Shown here piece by piece: positions 8,731 through 15,570 of a stretch of DNA of 64,000 nucleotides (positions within the stretch are counted from its first letter, which is position 1; each line of letters begins with the position of its first letter). Location of the stretch: positions 81,121-145,120 of the forward strand of contig CAJNCV010000004.1 in NCBI GenBank assembly GCA_905221385.1, read 5' to 3'. Made by a program: the position numbers and the translations under genes. The stretch is from a bacterium. Its GTDB lineage: Bacteria > Bacillota > Bacilli > Lactobacillales > Streptococcaceae. Under the pieces are notes generated by a model. That model worked only from the letters and a program-made list of their open reading frames with translations, did no database searches and was not told the origin of the DNA.

Positions 8731-9393
8731 TCAATACAAATTCCTTAAGGCCTCATCATCTGTGATATGAATAGTACGACGTATCTTTCGAATATAGTGA
8801 TGTTCTTCAAAAATCTTAAATTTTCGCGAAATAGTTTCGGGCCTCGTTCCGAGGTAACTAGCGAGTTCCTTTTCTGAAATTGGCAAAGTGAAGGTGAATT
8901 TAGGATTGTCCTCTTTTTCGGCAAGGTGTATAAGATAGCAAGCGAGGCGTTGTTCTATTTTTTCAAAGGCTAATAAGGTGACTTGCTCTTCTGTCTGAAT
9001 TGCTTTTCTGGCATTAAGACGTAGAAGTTGCCAACTAAAATGTGGAAAACTCTGGAGAAGGTATTGAAAATCCTTTTTATGAATGACACAGATTTCTGTA
9101 GAGACCAAGGCTTCCCCGTAGAGATCCTGATTATTCTCTCCAAAGAGATAGTTTTCTCCTTCGTAATTTCCTTTGCTAACGATACGGATACATTGTTCGC
9201 TTCCATCATTAGTCAGACGATAGACCTTAAATTGTCCTCTATTAACAATGATTAAAGTTTCTTCGTCAAAGGGCGAGAAAATCAACTCGCCCTTTTTAAA
9301 TTTCTTATGGTGAAACAGACTTTGGATACCCTGAAGTTCATCACGGGAGAGGGAGCTAAAAAGGGGAACGGTATAAAAGCATGGTTGGGACAT
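8731..9393 (-). CDS. Crp/Fnr-family regulator, FNR-like
   Basis: This 220-aa protein has an N-terminal cyclic-nucleotide-fold sensor domain (about 10-130), a dimer helix and a C-terminal HTH (about 172-195). The recognition helix reads RPETISRKF and so carries the E-x-x-S-R motif that lets FNR contact TTGAT half sites. Cysteines at 5, 68, 102 and 152 are not spaced like the E. coli FNR iron-sulfur ligands, so the signal (oxygen, redox, ligand) is unknown. It is divergent from nrdI, and a near-perfect FNR box lies between them, so it probably controls the nrd operon. Its start has AGGAG 6 bp upstream. Confidence 0.8.
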   Translation of the reverse strand: MSQPCFYTVPLFSSLSRDELQGIQSLFHHKKFKKGELIFSPFDEETLIIVNRGQFKVYRLTNDGSEQCIRIVSKGNYEGENYLFGENNQDLYGEALVSTEICVIHKKDFQYLLQSFPHFSWQLLRLNARKAIQTEEQVTLLAFEKIEQRLACYLIHLAEKEDNPKFTFTLPISEKELASYLGTRPETISRKFKIFEEHHYIRKIRRTIHITDDEALRNLY

Positions 9394-9427
9394 AGAAACT
9401 CCTAATCTTGAAGAAATTTATAGAAAC

Positions 9428-9441
9428 TTGACGAATATCAA
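9428..9441 (+). promoter_or_regulatory. FNR-type operator upstream of nrdI
   Basis: TTGACGAATATCAA matches TTGAT-N4-ATCAA at 9 of 10 specified positions. Its centre (9434.5) is 41.5 bp upstream of a start site near 9476, predicted from TAAAAT at 9464-9469. That is the classic activating (class II) FNR position. No good -35 is otherwise present. Confidence 0.7.
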
Positions 9442-9474
9442 TTTTTTTATCATTTAGATACAGTAAAATAAAAA

Positions 9475-9490
9475 ACACAATATATAGAGC
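9475..9490 (+). promoter_or_regulatory. NrdR box 1
   Basis: ACACAATATATAGAGC closely matches the NrdR consensus acaCwAtATaTwGtgt. It is the upstream member of a pair 31 bp apart and overlaps the predicted transcription start. Confidence 0.8.
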
Positions 9491-9505
9491 GTGTTGTTTT
9501 ATAAA

Positions 9506-9521
9506 ACACAATATATTGTAT
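9506..9521 (+). promoter_or_regulatory. NrdR box 2
   Basis: ACACAATATATTGTAT matches the NrdR consensus. Its start is 31 bp after box 1, about three helical turns, as in known NrdR-regulated ribonucleotide reductase promoters. It lies 17 bp before the nrdI start. The nrdR gene itself is not in this window. Confidence 0.82.
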
Positions 9522-9537
9522 CAAAAAAGGAGGAGTC

Positions 9538-10011
9538 ATGCAAAAAATTAGATTTTATTATATTAGTTTAAGTGGGAATACGAGCTCTTTTGTACAACGG
9601 GTCAGTCAATATATAGAAACGACGCATCATAGAGAAGTTGAGTCTTTGAATATAAAAGATTTAAAGGGAAAGGCGATTACGGTAGATGGTCCCTTTGTCA
9701 GTTTTTTGCCAACTTATCTAGAGGGGGGAAATGGAATTGATACTGGTTTCCAAGAAATTCTAACGGGAAATCTTCGAAAATTTTTGGAGTATCAAGGAAA
9801 TTTTCGTTATTGCTTAGGAATTATCGGGAGTGGTAATCGAAATTTCAATAAGCAATTCTGTCTGACGGCTTTTCAATATGCAGAGCAGTTTGGCTTTCCT
9901 GTTATAGATGTTTTTGAATTACGTGGGACAGATGAAGATGTAGAGAGGATCTCCAAACATATTTTAGCTAGTTTTGAGAAAGCGGAGGAAAAAATAGATG
10001 TCAGCTACTAA
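9538..10011 (+). CDS. nrdI: NrdI flavodoxin-like class Ib RNR activase
   Basis: This 157-aa flavodoxin-like protein supplies the oxidant (superoxide/peroxide) that assembles the manganese-tyrosyl radical of class Ib NrdF. The FMN-binding loops are visible: SLSGNTSSFV near residue 12, YLEGGNGIDTG near 60, and GSGNRNFNKQFC near 101. AGGAGG precedes the ATG. The end overlaps nrdE by 14 bp, implying coupled translation. No nrdH glutaredoxin gene is present in the cluster. Confidence 0.92.
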   Translation: MQKIRFYYISLSGNTSSFVQRVSQYIETTHHREVESLNIKDLKGKAITVDGPFVSFLPTYLEGGNGIDTGFQEILTGNLRKFLEYQGNFRYCLGIIGSGNRNFNKQFCLTAFQYAEQFGFPVIDVFELRGTDEDVERISKHILASFEKAEEKIDVSY

Positions 10012-12172
10012 GGATTATTTTGTTTTGAACAATATGGTGAACATTCCAATTGATGGGGAAATTCCTCTTTACTATGATAGAGAAGCCTTAACAGACTATT
10101 TAAAGAATGAAATTGAACCTCATACGATGCATTTTTCAAGTTTGAAAGAACGCCTCCAGTATTTAATTCGAGAGGATTATGTGGATGAAGAGGTTGTGGG
10201 CTTGTATCATGGGGAGTCTGGTGAGATTGATAGTAATTTTTTAGAGGACTTATATCAAAAGATCAAGGAACATGGTTTTGCCTTTAAGAGTTTTATGGGA
10301 GCCTATAAATTTTATAATCAATATGCACTAAAGACGAATGATTCCAAGACCTATTTGGAATCGTTTGAGGACCGGGTGTTCCTTAATGCCCTCTATCTAG
10401 GAAATGGCGATCAGAACTTAGCGACAAAAATTGCGGAGGAAATAATCACCCAACGGTACCAACCTGCGACCCCCACATTCTTAAATGCAGGGAAAAAACG
10501 GCGTGGTGAGATGGTCTCTTGTTTTCTGATAGATCTTGATGACTCTATGTTATCTATCGGACGTGGGGTCAATTCTGCTTTGCAGCTTTCTAGACTTGGT
10601 GGTGGAGTTGGAGTGAATTTATCGAACCTACGTGCCAGTGGTTCTCCTATAAAAGGAATTGAACATGCTTCTTCGGGAGTGCTTCCTGTAATGAAACTAC
10701 TAGAAGACTCTTTCAGCTATAGCAATCAACTAGGACAGAGAAATGGGGCAGGGGTCGTTTACTTAAATGTTTTTCATCAGGATATTCTCGCCTTTTTATC
10801 GACAAAGAAGGAAAATGCAGATGAAAAAATTCGTGTTAAAACCCTCTCTCTGGGGTTGGTCGTTCCGGATAAGTATTACGAGCTGATTAAAACAAATCAA
10901 CCCATGTATCTGTTTAATCCTTATCATGTTGAAAAAGTCTATGGGAAACCTTTTTCGTATGTAGATATCACGGCTGAATACGACCGATTGGTTGCAAATC
11001 CAGCTATCGAAAAGACGGTTGTTCAAGCGAGAGAATTGGAACAGGAAATTTCCCGCTTGCAACAAGAATCTGGCTATCCTTATATTCTAAATATCGATGT
11101 CGCTAATCGTGCGAATCCCGTCAAAGGGAAAATCATTATGAGTAACCTTTGCTCGGAGATTTTGCAACCACAGACTCCATCCGTATTGAATGATGATTTG
11201 TCCTATCATGAGGTGGGAACGGATATTAGTTGTAACCTTGGATCAACTAATATTGTTAATTTACTAAAATCTGAAGATTTTGCTGCCTCTGTTGATGCAA
11301 TGGTGCGTGCCTTAACGACTGTTACGGATCTAGAGTCTGTTGAAGAGGTGCCTACAGTAAATAAGGGAAATCGTCTCTACCATACGATAGGACTCGGAGC
11401 GATGGGATTACACACAGCTCTCGCTTTGCACCAAATCAAGTATGGTTCAAAAGAGTCTTTAGAATTTACAGAAGCCTATTTCTTAGCATTGAATTATTAT
11501 TCTTTAGTATCTAGCAATAGAATCGCAAGAGAGCGGCATGAGACATTTTATGAATTTGCGGATTCGAGCTATGCCGATGGAAGTTACTTTTCACCATATG
11601 TAGAGCAGGATTTTGTATTTAGATTTCCTAAGATAGCAGCCATTTTTAAGGATATTCCTATTCCAACGAAAGAAGATTGGAAGGTACTAAGGGAGAAGGT
11701 CATGAAAGATGGCCTCTACCATCGAAATCGTTTAGCAGTGGCGCCTAATGGTTCTATTTCTTATATCAACGAAACGAGTGCTTCTCTTCACCCGATTACT
11801 CAGTTGGTAGAGAATCGGCAGGAAAAGAAGGTGGGATCGATCTTTTATCCCGCTCCGTATCTGTCCAATGATACCTTACCATTTTATGAGACTGCTTATA
11901 ACATGGATCAGCGTAAAATTATTGATGTATATGCAGTCGCACAAAAGCATATTGATCAGGGAATGAGTCTGACTCTCTTTATGCGTTCTCAATTACCTGA
12001 GGGACTATATGAATGGAAAACTAAGGAAAATACAATGCTAACGACACGTGACTTGAATCGCCTTCGGAATTACGCGTGGCGAAAAGGGATAAAATCACTT
12101 TATTATGTTAGAACCTATACAGAGGATGACGAATTTAACAGTGTAAATAGCTGTGAATCTTGTATGATTTAA
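9998..12172 (+). CDS. nrdE: Ribonucleoside-diphosphate reductase class Ib large subunit NrdE
   Basis: This 724-aa catalytic subunit reduces ribonucleotides to deoxyribonucleotides. The active-site cysteines are recognisable in GEMVSCFLID (about residue 175), MSNLCSEIL (about 388, thiyl radical) and DISCNLGSTNI (about 410). The radical-transfer tyrosine pair is in SLYYVRTY, and the C-terminal redox pair is the final CESC. The N-terminal ATP-cone of NrdA-type enzymes is absent, as expected for NrdE. It lies 9 bp upstream of the first nrdF. Confidence 0.95.
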   Translation: MSATKDYFVLNNMVNIPIDGEIPLYYDREALTDYLKNEIEPHTMHFSSLKERLQYLIREDYVDEEVVGLYHGESGEIDSNFLEDLYQKIKEHGFAFKSFMGAYKFYNQYALKTNDSKTYLESFEDRVFLNALYLGNGDQNLATKIAEEIITQRYQPATPTFLNAGKKRRGEMVSCFLIDLDDSMLSIGRGVNSALQLSRLGGGVGVNLSNLRASGSPIKGIEHASSGVLPVMKLLEDSFSYSNQLGQRNGAGVVYLNVFHQDILAFLSTKKENADEKIRVKTLSLGLVVPDKYYELIKTNQPMYLFNPYHVEKVYGKPFSYVDITAEYDRLVANPAIEKTVVQARELEQEISRLQQESGYPYILNIDVANRANPVKGKIIMSNLCSEILQPQTPSVLNDDLSYHEVGTDISCNLGSTNIVNLLKSEDFAASVDAMVRALTTVTDLESVEEVPTVNKGNRLYHTIGLGAMGLHTALALHQIKYGSKESLEFTEAYFLALNYYSLVSSNRIARERHETFYEFADSSYADGSYFSPYVEQDFVFRFPKIAAIFKDIPIPTKEDWKVLREKVMKDGLYHRNRLAVAPNGSISYINETSASLHPITQLVENRQEKKVGSIFYPAPYLSNDTLPFYETAYNMDQRKIIDVYAVAQKHIDQGMSLTLFMRSQLPEGLYEWKTKENTMLTTRDLNRLRNYAWRKGIKSLYYVRTYTEDDEFNSVNSCESCMI

Positions 12173-12181
12173 GGAGAGAAG

Positions 12182-13129
12182 ATGTCAAAAAAATTTCTAT
12201 ATTACAAAGCAATCAACTGGAATGAGATTGAGGATGAATTAGATAACGCTACGTGGGAGAGAGCGACATCGTTATTTTGGCTAGACAATCGAATTCCAAT
12301 TGAAAATGACAAACCTGCTTTTAATCGTTTGTCGGTAAAGGAGAAACAAGAATTAAATCGTTCGCTGATCTTTCTTGCGAATTTATCAACTTACCAGTCG
12401 TTAGAGGCGGAGGAGTTTATACGGCATAGTGAACGCTCACAACAGGAGGTTGCTATTGTAAACAATCTACAGTTCACTGAAATGGTAAATACCAAGGCTT
12501 ATAATACTATTTTATACTCCTTTAATGAGGACGAGCAGGAGGTGGCATCCTTATTTGAGTGGGTAGATCAACATAAATTAGTAGTAGAGCGACTAGAAAG
12601 AGTCGACACGGTATATCATAGTAAAAATGCGATTCAGAAGCGCTTTATGGCTACTTGTGTGGAAGGAATTATGACTTATAGTCAACTTGCTTTTTTGATG
12701 AGGTTGTGGATTCAAAAGGGCTTTACTAATCTTGGCGAAATGGTGAAAATGATTCTCTTGAATGAATCATTGCATTGTGATTATCTGATACATAAAGTCA
12801 ATCTTCTTTTGGCAAGAATGGATAGAGCTGACCAAATTTCATTTCAAACCTGGTCTGTTGAAGTGATTGACAGAATTTTAGAAACAGAGGGGAAGATTAT
12901 TTGTGAACTTTATGTAGATGCTGATATTCAAAAATTGGTGCAGAACCTTGTGCAAAGAGAAGCCAATCGTTTGTTAGGGAGTATCGGGGTTGAAGAGAGG
13001 TACCCAGTTGATAGAGAGATTCTCTCTACGCTTGATCGAGTATTGAACAGATTAAGAAAGCACGAGCTTCTCGGGCAGATGTCTATCCATAGGATAGAAG
13101 AATCGCGTGATGATGATTATAATTTTTGA
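12182..13129 (+). CDS. nrdF: NrdF-like R2 subunit with two metal ligands replaced
   Basis: This 315-aa ferritin-like R2 protein can be aligned to its downstream neighbour almost without gaps. At the six metal-ligand positions of class Ib NrdF (D, E, H, E, E, H) it has S69, E100, N103, E161, E195 and H198. The first aspartate and first histidine are therefore lost (NLSTYQS for LLDTLQS; TEMVNTKAY for MESIHAKTY). The radical tyrosine position is kept (Y107), and so is the C-terminal NrdE-docking tail DDDYNF. This is not the class Ie pattern, in which the glutamates change. It may be a chaperone-like partner in a heterodimer, or a divergent cofactor site. GGAGAG precedes its start. Confidence 0.88.
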   Translation: MSKKFLYYKAINWNEIEDELDNATWERATSLFWLDNRIPIENDKPAFNRLSVKEKQELNRSLIFLANLSTYQSLEAEEFIRHSERSQQEVAIVNNLQFTEMVNTKAYNTILYSFNEDEQEVASLFEWVDQHKLVVERLERVDTVYHSKNAIQKRFMATCVEGIMTYSQLAFLMRLWIQKGFTNLGEMVKMILLNESLHCDYLIHKVNLLLARMDRADQISFQTWSVEVIDRILETEGKIICELYVDADIQKLVQNLVQREANRLLGSIGVEERYPVDREILSTLDRVLNRLRKHELLGQMSIHRIEESRDDDYNF

Positions 13130-13140
13130 GGAGGATTTAC

Positions 13141-14091
13141 ATGTTGCATCGGACATTGAATTGGAAAGAAGTTGAGGATGAGTTAGACGACTATGTTTGG
13201 GATAAAGCCACGGCACAATTTTGGATCGATACTCGTGTCCCAGTATCAAATGATTTGCTTGATTGGAAGCAACTATCAGATCCGGAAAAAGAGGTTGTCA
13301 AGAAAGCGGTAGGGGGCTTGGCTCTGCTTGATACGCTTCAATCTGAAGAGGGGTTGTATTCTATTAAACAGCACGTTCGAACTCGCAAGGAAAGAGCGGT
13401 TCTGAGTGATTTTACATTTATGGAATCTATCCATGCTAAGACATACGGTACCATATTGATTTCGTTAAATACTTTTAAGGAAATTGAGAAAATATATGAT
13501 TGGATGAATCAGGATCCTAGAATGCAGTATAAGGCCCAAAAGATAAATGAGATGTATCAGCATGGAACCCCTCTACAGGTGATGGTTGCGAGTGTCTTTT
13601 TAGAAGGAATCCTATACTATAGCAACTTTTTCATACCGCTTTGGTATCGTGGACAAAATAAATTAGCTAATCTAGCAGAGTTAATCAAATTAGTAATTAG
13701 GGACGAATCTGTACATGGGACTTATCTGGGATATAAGTTTCGCTTAACTTTTGATGAGCTCTCAGAAGCAGAACAACATGAGTTCATAACTTGGATGTAT
13801 CGTTTTTTAGATGATCTTTTAGAAAATGAGTTTGCATATACGGATGAAGTCTATGCACCTATTGGTCTGGCAGAAGAAATAAAGGTATTTGTTAAATACA
13901 ATGCCAATAAAGCGCTACAAAATATGGGCTTTCAAAGTTATTTTTCGAATATTACAGCGTCTGATGTGAACCCAATTGTCATGAATGGCATTTCGATTGA
14001 AACTGCTAATCACGATTTCTTTTCTCAAGTGGGTGCGGGGTATCTAATGGGAAATGCAGAAGCAATGCTAGATGATGACTATGACTTTTAG
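13141..14091 (+). CDS. nrdF: Class Ib RNR small subunit NrdF with complete ligand set
   Basis: This 316-aa R2 protein has all canonical residues: D64, E95, H98, radical Y102, E155, E189 and H192. Their spacing (31, 34, 38, 91, 125, 128 from the first ligand) is identical to E. coli NrdF. The tail ends DDDYDF, like other NrdE-docking tails. The upstream TTG at 13126 overlaps the ribosome site GAGGAGG, so the ATG at 13141 is chosen. It follows the ligand-deficient paralogue by 11 bp and should be the radical-bearing subunit. Confidence 0.93.
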   Translation: MLHRTLNWKEVEDELDDYVWDKATAQFWIDTRVPVSNDLLDWKQLSDPEKEVVKKAVGGLALLDTLQSEEGLYSIKQHVRTRKERAVLSDFTFMESIHAKTYGTILISLNTFKEIEKIYDWMNQDPRMQYKAQKINEMYQHGTPLQVMVASVFLEGILYYSNFFIPLWYRGQNKLANLAELIKLVIRDESVHGTYLGYKFRLTFDELSEAEQHEFITWMYRFLDDLLENEFAYTDEVYAPIGLAEEIKVFVKYNANKALQNMGFQSYFSNITASDVNPIVMNGISIETANHDFFSQVGAGYLMGNAEAMLDDDYDF

Positions 14092-14148
14092 AATAAACAA
14101 AACGATCCCAACGGAAATCTCTACTTATTTTTTTCATAAGTTTGTTTC

Positions 14149-14193
14149 AAAACGCCTTTAGTTTGTGTATATCTTTTGGAGGCGTTTTTTTTT
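14149..14193 (+). terminator. Terminator of the nrd operon
   Basis: AAAACGCCT and AGGCGTTTT form the stem, with a 22-nt loop and a run of nine T. It separates the nrd operon from the mannosidase operon. Confidence 0.75.
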
Positions 14194-14233
14194 ATACTGA
14201 ACATGAAACTTGTTTGAAAGAGGAAACTGCACG

Positions 14234-15514
14234 ATGATTTATTCGAAAGAAATTGTTAGAGAATGGCTGGATGAAGTAGCAGAGCGGGCCAAGGACCATC
14301 CGGAGTGGGTGGATGTCTTTGAGCGTTGCTATACAGACACCTTGGACAATACGGTCGAGATCCTAGAAGATGGTTCAACCTTTGTACTCACAGGGGATAT
14401 TCCTGCCATGTGGCTCCGGGATTCGACAGCCCAACTCAGACCCTATCTTCATGTGGCTAAAAGAGACACCCTCCTGCGTCAAACCATTGCAGGTTTGGTT
14501 AAGCGTCAGATGACCTTGATTCTCAAGGATCCTTATGCCAACTCCTTTAACATTGAGGAGAACTGGAAGGGGCACCATGAGACCGACCATACAGAGCTTA
14601 ATGGCTGGATTTGGGAACGCAAGTATGAGGTGGACTCGCTTTGCTATCCTTTGCAGTTGGCCTATCTCCTCTGGAAAGAGACTGGCGAGACCAGTCAGTT
14701 TGATGAGACTTTTGTCGCAGCGACCAAGGAAATTCTTCATCTCTGGACAGTGGAACAAGACCACAAGAACTCACATTATCGTTTCGTTCGGGATACAGAC
14801 CGCAAGGAAGATACTCTGGTAAATGATGGTTTTGGACCTGATTTTGCAGTGACGGGTATGACTTGGTCAGCCTTTCGCCCAAGTGATGACTGTTGCCAGT
14901 ATAGCTATTTGATTCCTTCCAATATGTTTGCCGTAGTCGTCTTGGGTTATGTGCAAGAAATCTTTGCAGAACTAGACCTAGCTGATAGCTCAAGTATCAT
15001 TGCAGATGCTAAGCGTCTCCAGGCTGAGATCCAAGAAGGTATTGAAAACTACGCCTATACGACCAATAGCAAGGGTGAAAAGATTTATGCCTTTGAAGTG
15101 GATGGCCTAGGAAATGCTAGCATCATGGACGATCCAAATGTACCGAGTCTGCTGGCGGCGCCTTATCTGGGCTATTGCGATATTGACGATGAAGTTTACC
15201 AAGCAACTCGTCGGACCATTTTGAGCTCGGAAAATCCATACTTCTATCAAGGGAAATACGCTAGTGGTCTCGGAAGTTCCCATACCTTCTATCGCTATAT
15301 CTGGCCGATTGCCCTATCTATCCAAGGCTTGACAACAAGAGATAAGGCAGAGAAGAAATTCTTGCTCGATCAGCTGGTTGCCTGTGATGGTGGTACAGGT
15401 GTTATGCACGAAAGCTTCCACGTGGACGACCCAACTCTCTACTCTCGTGAATGGTTCTCTTGGGCCAATATGATGTTTTGTGAGTTGGTCTTGGATTATC
15501 TGGATATCCGCTAG
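14234..15514 (+). CDS. GH125 exo-alpha-1,6-mannosidase
   Basis: This 426-aa cytoplasmic exo-alpha-1,6-mannosidase of family GH125 is active on the N-glycan core. Conserved blocks include GDIPAMWLRDSTAQ (about residue 57), FNIEENWKGHHETDHTELNGW, GMTWSAFRPSDD and GTGVMHESFHVDDP near the end. An upstream in-frame TTG exists, but the ATG at 14234 has AGAGGAAA in front and matches pneumococcal enzyme length. It heads the operon with GH38. Confidence 0.93.
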   Translation: MIYSKEIVREWLDEVAERAKDHPEWVDVFERCYTDTLDNTVEILEDGSTFVLTGDIPAMWLRDSTAQLRPYLHVAKRDTLLRQTIAGLVKRQMTLILKDPYANSFNIEENWKGHHETDHTELNGWIWERKYEVDSLCYPLQLAYLLWKETGETSQFDETFVAATKEILHLWTVEQDHKNSHYRFVRDTDRKEDTLVNDGFGPDFAVTGMTWSAFRPSDDCCQYSYLIPSNMFAVVVLGYVQEIFAELDLADSSSIIADAKRLQAEIQEGIENYAYTTNSKGEKIYAFEVDGLGNASIMDDPNVPSLLAAPYLGYCDIDDEVYQATRRTILSSENPYFYQGKYASGLGSSHTFYRYIWPIALSIQGLTTRDKAEKKFLLDQLVACDGGTGVMHESFHVDDPTLYSREWFSWANMMFCELVLDYLDIR

Positions 15515-15570
15515 TCAGTTCTTTAGTTAGATAGAAATAAAAATTTAAATTTAGAATGAGGTTTTACTTC

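Noticed and set aside
12182..13129. Class Ie (metal-free DOPA) NrdF
   Set aside because: Class Ie proteins replace glutamate ligands (VPK or QSK patterns). Here the three glutamates are kept and Asp and His are changed.
8731..14091. Transposon or integron carrying the nrd module
   Set aside because: No transposase, integrase, terminal repeats or target duplication were found; acquisition by homologous recombination is as likely.
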